A stretch of 64,000 nucleotides of DNA from Acanthosoma haemorrhoidale (Eukaryota > Arthropoda > Insecta > Hemiptera > Acanthosomatidae), in the NCBI GenBank assembly GCA_930367205.1, contig OV884012.1, forward strand, positions 54,705,239 to 54,769,238. The letters run 5' to 3'. Both the position numbers and the translations under genes were made by a program. Numbering within the stretch: position 1 is the first letter of the stretch; every line of letters begins with the position of its first letter. Shown here in pieces: positions 1-13,100 of the stretch. The notes under the pieces were generated by a model, which was given only the letters and a program-made list of their open reading frames with translations, was not told the origin of the DNA and searched no databases.

Positions 1-931
1 ATAGTCCTGTGAATTTTGTTGGAAAAGAAGAAGAAAAAAAGAATAGTTTGTGTTACTGAAAATTTCTGAAATTAAAAGAAATATTAATAAAACATAAAAA
101 TAGTTAATAAATCATTAAAGAATTTAATGATGCTTTGATAACTTTCTTTCATGATTTCAATAATGAAAGACAGTTTTCTACAGAAGATTTTTATTTCTTC
201 AGATTCTCGCATGGTCAAATTATATACCACACTGTAAATCATGAGGGAGGATAAAAAAAAAAAGTGAATAGGATTTTAGAGGAAAACATGGTTTTCAAGG
301 AAGAGCTCTATAGGGACAAAATTAACTCTTTCTTTGGCAAATTTACTTTAGATACATTTATTTCAATTTACACTTGAGAATTTGCTTTTAATGGATTTAT
401 GGAGATTTTTGAATTTTATGGAGCCCCTTGGGAGGGACCATGGGCTAACATGATGATGGGACTGAAATACCTGGCGAGCATGGGGGAAAACCCCTAGTTA
501 ATTAAAATTACATATTTTGAGAAAAAAAAATTGAGAAAGACACATGCATATGATTTCAAAAACCTAGTACTTCTGTATAAAAGGTTGGTTCCAAATGTTT
601 GACTCATGTGTGCCCAGATCACTAATGGTAGGGAAGGATCCTCAAATATATGCCAGTCCCTTTGATTCAGGACAAAAAGACCGACAGAAGCTCAAACATT
701 TGACATTCGCGTTATACAGCCCAACTTGCCATATTTGGCTAATTTTTAGAGCATTTTATTTTTTATATATTTTGTATTAGGATAACTAATGTGTGATGTA
801 CGCAAGAAGAAAAGGCATATAATTTGGCTAAAGGGAAGATAGCCTAATAAACAAAGATCGGCATGAACCAAGTCAAATGTATCTTAAGAGAAGATAAAAT
901 AGAGTTATGCACATTTAATAAGAAATCATAC
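1..931. other. Intron downstream of the last visible exon
   Basis: No further dynein exon is visible here. The next expected one would carry the AAA4 P-loop, and it presumably lies before position 1. The stretch is AT-rich and shows no coding signal I trust on either strand. Confidence 0.6.
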
Positions 932-1190
932 CTGTAACACAGCCCTTAATTTTTCGATGCCTTTAATTTCTTCATAAATTCTATCTTTTTTTTCAGCTAT
1001 AGGATTCAAAAAATCACCAAACAATAAAACAGGCGGATTTTTAAAGTCCCCAGCAGCTTGTGGAAGATCAACAACTGGAGTTTGCAAATATTTGAGGCAA
1101 ATATCTCGCAGTAGGTACCAAAAATAATTTTTATCTTTATCATCAATCAAACGATCATGAAAAGTTCTTAAGCATTCATGAAAGAACAGT
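932..1190 (-). CDS. DNAH6: DNAH6-like exon 31 of those visible: AAA3-AAA4 connector
   Basis: Residues 1884-1970 of the fragment, starting in the split Arg codon and running [15 protein letters not shown] to [20 protein letters not shown]. Acceptor TTTTTAG before 1190, donor CAG|GTATG at 932. This is the stretch just before the AAA4 nucleotide-binding loop. It ends in phase 0. Confidence 0.92.
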
Positions 1191-4157
1191 CTAAAAATGA
1201 ATAATAATAATAATATGTAAATAAAATTAATTAAGCATCTATAATTTATTAGTTTATAATAAATAAAAGTATGTGTGTGGGTGAGGGGAATGTTCTCTCT
1301 AGTGGTCAGCTTCTAAGCCAGTAGAGATATTCACACTTAATTTTACACAAATATAATCCAGCATATTGTGAAAAAAATGGGGAGGATTTCAAAGCTTTAC
1401 CATTTCTACTCTGCCTGCTTTTTACTGTAATGTTGGGTCACTACCACAACATTTTACCCTTCCACATTTCCTCAAACTGACCCTATATTTCTATTTATAG
1501 TTATATTCTCTCCAAATGTATTATGAATTTATTCACTAACTAAAAACACTAAAGGACTGGAGAGACCAAGAAAGGCAATGTCACCTGGCTAGGACTCTTT
1601 CTTAAATTATTATGATGTTGTGCAGTAAGGGACCAATGTCCAACAACCAGGAACTAATTAAAGTTGGGACAACAGGTAAAAAAAAAAAACTAGTAAATAA
1701 ATTAAATACAAACATTACCTTAACATTTCACTACTTTCTCTCATAGTTCCACTGTCAGCTTGAAGAACTCCTTGGACACATTTACTTAGATCCCGCAGAT
1801 TGAATACATAATGTGACTTAGCTGGTGTAGGAAGTAAATCAATAGATATTTTTTGATAAAGATAAACAGCAGCATTAACCAAACTATCGGCAGTCTCCAT
1901 AATAGATTTGGAAAAATCAGACAGAAAACCATTCATGATACTCTGAAAAAACAGTACTACTTTTTAGATAGTTAGGCTGGTTGTCAGTAATAATTTAATG
2001 AAATAATTAGTCAACCATGGTCCTTCCCATATATTAAAACATTTACATCCTTTAGTAGGTGGTTTAGATAGAATGTATAGTATTAGGTAATAGCAGTGAG
2101 CCATCTTCCATGGCATGATGGTTATCATACCTCACTACTAACTGGGTCAAATTCCCGGGTTTCAAAAAAAAAGGTTTTAGGATACCACCTACCCAATATA
2201 TACTTAAAAAATTGAAGAGACAAATACGTGTAATACTATTTTCCATAAATCAATCAAGTCATGGAAAGTGATTATATTTTCAACTATACCTCAGATATAT
2301 ATATTTTTAATGTTTTTAAATAACCCAGTAAGAAGGGAATTTATTTACTACATGTTCCATACACAGATATAAAAGGCACAAGACACCAGGGGAATTACTC
2401 ACTGCATAGAGGGGACCCAACAGTTACGGGTTAAAAGTACTTCTCGGTGGCATGCCCGGCGCTGATTATAAATATATATTGTTGTGAGTTTGTGATGTTG
2501 CCTTTGATATAAATTCGAAATTAGCGGGTATAAAAGAGCAGTAAACGACCTGTGGATCACGGCTATGAAGGGATTAACATTATTTGTTGCCATTATATTT
2601 AATATTAATAGTTATCATATAAATAATATCAAGAATTAAATATAAATATTTTAATATCGGATTTGTTAACTTTAAAATAAGAAAAGTTAATAATATCTAA
2701 GACAATTGGCATTGGAAAATAAGAAAGTTAAAAAGATCAAGAAGGCAACAGAGGAGTATAAGAACAATGAGACAGCTGTAAGTAAGCAGCTCTCTTTCAT
2801 TTTGACCCGCCCATAAGACAAGGTGAGCCTTGTTCTTTACGATTGTCACAGGAGACATAAGGCAAGCATATGGCAACCACGCTCTGCTATCAAGAAACCA
2901 GAAGAATTCGCCGAAGGACGTAAGAATAGTAAATCTGGCCAGTCGCGATTAATATTAAGGTAAATTTTAAGTTTAGTTTTAACATTGTAATTTTATCACA
3001 TACGTGCTAATATATATAATAAATTAATGAAAAGTTATGTAATTAAACAATTTTCTTTTTGCCAGAATTCTTTTTTATATTAACAGAACCTATAAAACCT
3101 CAGATTAATTTAAATATAAACAATATAGATAAAAATATAATGTATATATATATATTGTTGTGATATTAGATATTGTAAAATTTGTGTATAAGAAATTGAA
3201 ATATAAATATTTAATCCAACTTTGAATCAAGATGGCGAACAAAAACAAAAGAGGAATGATGGAAAAACAAAATGGTTATTAGTTGTTGCTGTTATGATGA
3301 GAACACAGCATTATTCACTCTAGTTTTGGGATCAGCCTGTGATATATGTATCTGAGTAAAGTGATGTAATAAAAAGTTTTTTAAGTATACTGTTGTTTGG
3401 ACTTGAAGCGGAACGGAAGAGAAGTTGCACCAGGAAGAAGTGTTAATTTTGATTAAATAAAGAAGACCATTGCAGAAGAAAAGGAAAAGAAAAAATAGAC
3501 AAGTATAATTAATATAAGATTTTTTTTGTTTATTTGTAATTAAATTCACCTTTTGCCAGAATTATTTTTGTTAGTAGAACCTAAAAAAACCTTAGATAAT
3601 AAATAAAGATAAAAATTAAAACATAAATCTAAAAATAAAATGATGATATCTTTTAAAAACGTAATAATATATTGTTGTGATATTTTAAAATGATGATTTT
3701 TAATAGTGTTGGTTTAAATAAACTCGGAATTAGCGAGCATTGAATAACGATCCGTGATTCATTTTTGAAAGTATGAACATTTTTATTGTCGTCATATTAA
3801 TTATTAATAATTGAAATAAAATAATATCATATTTAATATAAACATTTATTATATAAACTTCTAATTTAAGCAAAGTAATAAATATCCGAACAACCAAAGA
3901 GATGAAGAGTCAAGAAGGCAGTGGTAGGTAATATAAAGATCCGCAGGACAAGGAAAAGGGCTCAGTCGGTGACAAATAGAAGGTGAGCCTCATCACCTAG
4001 TGTTGTATAAGAACAATGAACTATTAACGACAATAAAAATTTATTATATTTAGGCACTCCGCCAAATGCATGTAAATGCAGTAAGAGGAGAAATATGTAA
4101 TCCAAATATTTTGTTATTTTTCTTTTGTACATTGTATTGTTTTGTTGAGGTTTTGAA

Positions 4158-4193
<36 letters not shown>

Positions 4194-7100
4194 AAAAGGG
4201 CTCATTCTTTCGTCAGGAGCCCACATTCGTTCATCAGAGGCAGGCAGAGAAGGAAGCCCCTGGCTACCTGTAGCCACCAACCCACGCTAAGGCGCCTCGT
4301 GGTTCATCAGAAGAGACTTTCACTTTCACTCGGCACAAAGACGTCTGAACCACACGCGCGGAGATTAGAACAAGCATGCTGATCCGCGAACCACACGAAG
4401 ATCAACACAAAGATACACTGGCCAGTATAATACGTAATTTTAATCTTAACAGTAATTTTTAGTACGTACGTAATTTATTATTTGTATATCAATTTTTATA
4501 TCTTAATGTGTGTAAATGAATCCAATAAACCTTTTGCCAGAAGTTTCCTATATAATTATTAACAGAACCCTGAATTAACGTAAAAGTTATAAAATATAAA
4601 AGTTTTTTAAATTATATGAAAAAGAATATATAATTAAAATATTATTATTAATGCATCAAGCGAATATTAGAACAATATATATATATATATATATAATGTT
4701 ATATATAATATAATATAGTAATGTTATATTTCAAAGAGGTTTTGGTTGTCATGCTGGACAATGTTTGTTGGATTTAATCCTATATTTTAACATCATATTT
4801 AAAAAAAAATACATGTCCAATCGTTGATATAAGGATGCAGAATCTATAGAAAACCGTTGAGACAGTATTACAGTTCACAATGTAAAAACACACTATGTTG
4901 GACGAAGCCAGACAAATCAAAGGACCGAAAAATTGTGAGGAACTACAAACATATGTCTTGTCTTAATTTTTATTAATTTATTAATGATAATTAATATTTA
5001 TTAATGTTTGGTTGTCAAGGACTGCCCAGAAATTAAAAATAATAAATTATAAGTTAAATTCACCATTGACATTACTAATAACAAAACTTCATAATATATA
5101 CATATAAATTTTTTTTTTTTTTCTGGCAGGCACCCTTTAGGAAGGTCACTTATTATGTCATGTGCTCTATTCACTGTGATATGAATGTATACCATGTGTA
5201 TTCCAAAAATAGTTTATCTTCATTGATTTTTAAACAATTAAAACAAGTTAGCAAACAAAATGATATGTCAATAAAAAAAGAGAGAGAGAATTATAACTGA
5301 ACAGATAAACTTACAGAAAATATAAGCTTAAGTGCAACATTAGATGGAGCTGGTATGTAAAGCATGCCAAAGTGTCTGACATAACGTGGCGTTAGAGGAT
5401 TTCTACCTCCTCCAGGAGGTGCACACGCACAACTCAGCACCATCCCTTCGTAATCCTTCCAAAAAAGTTTTTCTCTATCATAAAGACCTTTAAAGTCAAG
5501 GAATTGCCTAAAAACATATAATTAGTGGCTAAATAAATAAGTTATATTTAATATTTACAGTATAGGTCGCCAATAATAAAATTAAACATTAAAATATAAA
5601 CACTTAATTTTTTTCCTTCAGCAGTCAACTAGGTCAGCTGGTCCATACAAAAGTTGGTAAGTAGTGTGTTTGATTTTTAAATTTGGTACTACATAGGCAT
5701 ACGACACTACCAGGGTAAGTACAAATACAAAAGGCAGAAAGATGACATCCACCCACACAAGAGTACTGTGCAACTGTAATCTATGGTGCAGCAAGCATGG
5801 TCACACCAGCCTACTTATTAAGATAATATAGGTGATGTATTAATAATATCTCTGTAATTTTTTAGTTTCCTTTCTTAATTGTGTTTGTATAAATTTGGTA
5901 TTTCATGGATTCCTCCATAAATATTTCTTGTAGAACTACATTATTAAAAATACAATGAGATGTGTTTAAACTGAAATTTTCTGAAAAAAATAAAATTCAG
6001 TTTTAAACAAATAAAAAAATTCTTTAGTAATTTTTAGTTTTCAAATGTTTGGATTTCATAGTTAAAGAGCTGATTTATTTATGTAAATAGTGTTGTGTTA
6101 TCACTAGTAATATTGTTAACAAAGTATAATTGAGGACAAGAAAATTAGTTAAGATGTTAGAAACGTTAATATAGTAAATAATATTCATGCAAATAAATAA
6201 AAAATAATATTTGTAATACCTAAGTAGTTCAATGGGTGCTTGGGCTCCATAAGTTTCAAGTTTTGGCATGTTTACATCATCCACAAAAAGAGCTAATCGT
6301 TTCCCAACTGGAGCTCCTAATAATGCTCTCTTCTTTTTTTCCATTTTTAATTCAATCATTTCTTGAGTTCTGAGAGATGATGTTTGCGCAGAAAAGTTCA
6401 ATATATTGACCACCCAATTCCCTTTGGTGCTCATTGTGTTCAGTACTCCCTTAGCAATCACTGACTTCCCAACACCTAAATAAAAAAATAATACATAGAA
6501 CTGTGTATATATTACTGGTAAATTGCAGATTATTTACAAGCAAAGGTGGTCAATTATATATAATATAGGGTATATAGAAATAACCTGTTGTTCCTGTGAA
6601 AAATACCGGATGATTTTCTTCAAGCAGCTTCTCCATGATAAATCCAAAACAAACGGTATCCATTGTAGGTACAAGCATATCAAAAAATTGAATCTCTGGG
6701 TCATATTTAAATTCTGGCATGATGGCAGACCAATTTTTTAATTGAGTAGTCTCGGTTGAAAAGTATACATCCCATATTGATGAAGGCAATCTAATAAGTT
6801 AAAAACAATTGTGATAAAGTGCATAATTAATTAAGGGAGAGAGAGAGAGAGAGAGAGAGGGATGGATAGATAGATAGATAGAGAGAATATTATTTATAAT
6901 GTGTATTTACATAACATGTGTCATTTATATTAATAATGTTTAACAAAGGCTACATCAAATATATAATATAATTCTTCTTTATTGAAATATATATAGATTC
7001 CTAGTACTTCTTTACTGTTACATTATTCTTTTCCCCTGGCCCAGGGAGCATGGGGTCCTCTTCTAGGTAGCTTGCTAATGTCCTTTCCCACTGCAGTAAG

Positions 7101-10100
7101 AGTGCCCTTTGTCATAGGTCTGTCCCTAACTTTGTCAACAAATTAGTTTTTAAACCTCTAGCTAAATTTTCTCTGGCTAATTATGGTTTCGTTGTGTTTG
7201 CACTTTTATTCATATTATTGATTTGTATAATACTTTATGGCTTCTCTCAAAACATCATTTTCACTTATGAGCTGCATGCAAAAGTTATCTAAGCTGTTAT
7301 ACAATTATTTTTATTTCAGAATAATAGCCAACTGGAAATATATGCTGGTAGTCAAATAGAAGGAGCTTCTGCTGTTCCAATAAGAAGGCTGATGTGAGGC
7401 AGATCTCTGCTCTGTGTATGCGCTGACAGAGTGCTCTGTATTTATGGGTTCTTCAACACTATTTTCAGATATTTTAATGCCAGATTCCGCTTATGGCTTC
7501 ATCTTCTTTACACGAAACTAGTTGCCTCTCTGCTTTCAGAAAGTGGTAAAAGCCAAAAATAATGTTGCTGTTCAAATAAGATCCCTGATCTGAGGAAGCT
7601 CTCTCGTCCAAAATTCTAGGATGTAATATTACAATGGACTGTTGGATTTGTGTTTTGAATCCTGAGTTATTTTTTTACTTTTATGTTTATCCCGTTGTTC
7701 TGATAAATTAGATATATTTTCTTTTTTTTCTGTTATTTTTTGATAATAATGGCGCAAATGTTTAAACTTGCAGCGGTACTAAGTAAGCATTCAGAAAAAA
7801 AAGAAATCCCACCAGGGACTGGCCTATGACAAAGAGCACATTTACTGATACGGGAATGGAGGTTATGAAGGTACCTAGCAGAACTACCCATGCTCCCGGG
7901 GGAAAAGTAAAATGTTTAACTATATCCCTCACAGAAACGTGCTACTAATGAATGGTTGAAGGGATTACTCTCGTCAGTTAAAGGAAAACAGCAGTCTAAA
8001 TGGGAATTTGTTTTTAGATTTGGAAAAACATAAGCAGTAGAACCTCTTTAGTGGGAAGTGGGTTGAACAGTTTAATGAAAAAGGCTGTTAATAGCCAGTG
8101 CTATTTACAACTTATTAAAAGTAAGTTTACACCGCTGCTTCCGGGCTTTTGATATGAGAAAGGACATCCCCAGGGAGATCCCCTAATCATTAGGGAAAAC
8201 TAATCAAAAGGCATACGTGAGTTTCAAAATTTAAAACAAGATAGAGCAAAAAGAACAAAACCTTCATTCTGGAAAAGGTTATGTTGAAACTTATTTGGCC
8301 TACAGAGAGTAAGAGACACCTTTGATCAAATATAATAAGAAGTTGACTTTGAAACTGACCTGATAATTTGAAAACTCAAAGTTTAAGGAGTTAATTAGAA
8401 CGTTTCTGGCAATGAATGATGATGATGACCTGAACACCCTAGAAAATGGAGGTAACTCTCTAGACAGAAGGTAATGGAGGTTAATAGTGCTCAGTAATAA
8501 AATTATACAAGCAAGGGATGTGATTTTGTTGATAAATAATTTTGGTAGGAATTACTGAATTACTCTTCTCTTTTACTCCATTAAATTGGTGGCGGCCGGA
8601 CTGAAAAACATCTACATATGTCATGTTTCACATTTAATTTATCTCCTGTTAAGTGTTATTTTCCCATTTGTGTGGCCATTAATACCCTTCTTGTCTGAAG
8701 GCAGCATATTTAAGCCGGTGATATTCCTGGAATGATTTCTGTAAACTTCTTATAATAATGGTGATTGTTAAACTGTTCCTTGAATAGTATTTAGAACCTG
8801 GAAAGTAGGGCAGTTGGGCTGCTTGCCAAACTCTCTGTTTGTATAGTCTGTCCTCAGCCCTGTTTCCATAAAAATGCCATTTTTTTCTATGTTTATTAAA
8901 TTAACATCATAAATCCCTGAAGTGGAACTAAAGTTTTACATGTAAGCACATTACGTATTTATAAAAATCTTGAGACTAAGCGAAATTATCCCTGGTAAAA
9001 TAACTTAAATGGCTTGTGACGAATATTTGGAAATGCAGCAAAATAACAATTTTTTTTTTCTTTTGCCAAGCAATACTGAGGAAAGTCTATTAACCCAAAG
9101 CTAAAAACTAAAATTAAATTTGCGAGATAATCAAATTACAATCTGTCCTAAAAGGGCAATGGATAATTATAATATGACATTGATTCAATTTAAGTAAGTA
9201 GATATATATAGTAGTAAGTAGTAATGAGTCGAATTGATTAAGTGTGCTTGAATTGATGAAACAAAGATGCTATCTTTTCATTCATTTGTATATATCACCT
9301 CATCCTTCAAATCATATTAATCAATGTTAAAATTGTTTACCTTCCACAAAATACAACTGCCATCTAACTGACCTTACACCAAGCGACTGTATACAGTGGA
9401 TACATGAGTTTCAAAATTAATCATCAGAAATATATGGATCATTAAACACCACAATTTAGCACTCATTGGAAAATTCTACATCCATTCTGATCTGTATTAA
9501 TTACTAAATGGCAATACAGATGAAAATTAAAAATTTATTTTATTAATTTTTACTACATAAATGTTTTTAGTAAACATTTTTAAATCCAAGACTACTTCTT
9601 TTTTTACTCTATTACAATTCACAGCTTTTCGATTATTTTTTCAGGAACCTAACAACCCCTCACAGAATAAAGAGCGGTGACTATAAGTGTAAACCATGCA
9701 TTAACATACAAAAATTGTAGGAATTTAATATTAAAGAAAAAAATTAAGTTTTACTTGAGTTCCTTAAATTTATCAAATTGTGATTTAATAAAAGAGCTGA
9801 AAGGTTCTCTAGAGCTTTCAGTAATATTTCCTCCAATCGACCAAACATAAGAAAAGATAAAACTTTCTGTGATAATTTTTCTCAAATCGATCTCATCATC
9901 TGTAGTCAATATGTTTGCTTTTTTTAAAATATTCTGCATTAGAGAACATAACATGGAAATCTTGCTGATTTCAACCTGTTAAGAATGAAATTTACATAAA
10001 ATAAACACATATTTTGACAGAAAATCATTACAAGAGGATAGGAATAATAAAAGACATCAATGACAAACTCATACCTGATGAATTCCAACACTGCAGTTCT

Positions 10101-13100
10101 TACGTACAAAGTCCAAAGCCTTATCTACATATGTGTTAAACATTTCTAGGAGTAAACTCATTACATCTTCATTGATAACACCTTGGTCTAAAAGTTTCTC
10201 AGCCCATGTCTTGACATAAGGCAGCCATCCTAACTCATTAGGGTCAATATAAACCATTCCACAACGAGACACTGTCGCAGGAGAAGCTTGAGATAGATCT
10301 TGCACTTCAAAAACCATATGAACCTATAAAACATTTTATGAAAGAAACAATTGAGCATTTCTTCTATAAATTTTAAATTGAAAAAAACAATGCACCCATG
10401 GAGTAAGCTTAATCCTTTCAGAATTGGCTAAGCAGAGCATCTTGTTGTCATCTAAAACAGTATTCATGTTTTCTATCCAAACTGCATCTACTGGTCCATC
10501 ACAAACCACCCACTGGTGTATTTCTTCAGTGCACTGTATACAAGTATTTTATATTAAACAAATACATTCAAACATTGAAACCAATAAATAAAAATTCAAT
10601 TAAAAACCTAGAATGTATTATGCATCAAATTTGTTGTACCCCCCTACACAAAGTAGACTTAACTTGAGAAATGTCTAAAATGCAGAACAAGTGTTCTGAA
10701 GAAAGGAAAAACCAGTAGGTTAGTATTTTCTGAAAAACTTTATTTTTTGAAATTATTTATGGGTTACCAATTTTTGATGTACTCTTAACAATGTCAGAGT
10801 CAGAAATTTGAATCTCTATGGAGATGTAGGAGACTTTAAGAAGACTAAAGAAATTTTAAAAACCTGCTTGACATTTTTCATGTTGTACTCATACTTGTCT
10901 GTTGTTTTCATGAATACTCTTAACCAAAATCTAATCAGCATATTTTTAAGCATGGGAAATATACCTCCTAAATTAAAAATCGACTGATAAATTTTAATGA
11001 CCACTATCTTAGAGCAGACATATAAGTGATAATGGGTATGCATACTTGATTTCTGATTAAATTTGGTTTTTATATTATCTGCTAATACACTAAATTATCA
11101 AATATTAAATAAACAAGTAAAATTATATAAATAATTTATGAAATCAGTTAAAGAAAGTAAAAATTCTTTATGCTTAAGAGTTCTCAGGGATAGTTAAGTT
11201 GATAAAGGGATCTGCCCTAATCAGAAGGCTGAATACCAGTCCAGCCAATAGTTTTCTTTCTTGAAAAACAATAACACTATAATTTATATTTTTTTTAAAT
11301 AATTAATAACCTTGGGTTAAACTAGATTGTATTGCATTTATATAAATTATCTTATAATAACAAAATTAAATAGTAAATAATTGTAAATAAATTACCCGCA
11401 CAGCCTTTCTGACAAAAATTCCTAATAAGCCATCAGTCCATTCCATTGTAGAAAGATTAACTTCTCCGTAAAGCTCGCCCATTGCTACTGATTTAGGATT
11501 TAATGTATTAACAATAACAGGTCTGTAATAAGGGCCTTCAATTTTCTCTTTGTGCAATGTATTGAGGGTCTCTTTTAATACCTTGTTGTAAACATTATAT
11601 TAGTAATAATAATTAAATTTACCTGTTTTATTGAAAGAGTAATAAGGGGGGAGCTGTCCTGTTGGGAGCTAGCCCTTTATCTTTACAAAAGCGAAAAAAA
11701 TGTATCCGACTGTAAAGGAATTGGATCATCATGAAGCTATACTAAACAATAGATTATATAAGATCCATCTAATAAGTATTTATAAAAAATGTAATATATA
11801 ACACAGGCCTACAAGAAATTTTTTTTTTGGTGCCTAGATTTTAGAACTGATTTTAGCTATATTAATATGAAATCAGTCTTCTCTATCTGCTCCACTTTTT
11901 TACATCTTTAGGTAAACATGCAGTTCTACACCAAATGTGCAGTTACAAATCACATATAAAAGGATTGCTTCCTGTATATTTACCCTATTGTCAGTCTGCT
12001 GTCTAGTTAGCTCCAGGAAAAACCTCCAGTTGGAGTGAGTATCCGATAACTTAAGTGAGCTTCAAAGCTTCAACTAGAGTTTAGGTTAGTTTGTGAGTTC
12101 TCACAGTGCAGGGTAGATCAAAGTTGGCCATGCGTGATATTTGTGTTTAGAAAAGCATTGTTATAAAGTTAACCTAAAACGTACTGTGTTGTTGAATATA
12201 AATAAAATGAGTTCTAGTAGAAAAAAAGTTGGGTAAATCATCCTGACGTTTTTTGCTGCATATGCAAAGAATACACGTTAAAATAAAACAAAAAACTGTT
12301 AGTGACTTTGTAAAGAGAGCTTATATGGGATACTTTTGTGTTAGTCTTAGTGAACAAGATAAAACCTGGGCACCACTTTAGGTCTGTAAAACTTGTGCAG
12401 ACATTTACAACATTAGAGTACCGGGAAAAGAAATTCAGCGGTATGGATTCAGATGGTTGGAAGAGAACACAAAAACAACTTCAATGATTGCTATTTCTCC
12501 CAAGTGGGTATTACTGGAATGAATAAAAACTACTGTAACAAGTGGACTTATCCTGATTTAGTTTCTGCTAGACACGCGATCCCTCACTCAAAGGAAGTGC
12601 CGAACCCAATAATTCACCAGCTACCAGAGCTCTGTGAGGACATGTGTTGTTCCTCTTATCACCCTTATGATACTAATGAAGGTGACAGTGATTATGAGGG
12701 GATGCCATCAATTCCTTAACGCTTCAACCAGGATGAGTTAAATGATCTTACCAGAGATCTCAATCTGTTAAAAGAAACTTCTGAATTAATGGCTTCCAGG
12801 TTGAAGGACATAAATTTATGTGGAACAAGGAACCAAAATTATCTTCTACCGTACAAGAGAAAAGGATCTGCTACACTTATTCTCTCAAGAAGACAATCTA
12901 GTATTTTGTCGCGGAATTAGAGGACTCCTGGAAAAAATGGGTCTTCTTGACAATTTTCCAGATGATTGGAGCCTATTTATTGACAGCTCAAAGCAAAGTT
13001 TGAAATGTGTCCTTCTACATAATGGGAATAAATATGGTTCAATACCAATTGCTCACACAACGAAAATGAAAGAAGAATATAGCACCATAGCTTTGGTCTT

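Noticed and set aside
595..780. Open frame of 61 codons near the left edge
   Set aside because: Short, AT-rich, no homology signal; similar short frames occur by chance all over the window.
8035..8100. CAGTAGAACCTCTTTAG as a Tigger terminal repeat
   Set aside because: No matching inverted end or transposase nearby; left as a remark only.
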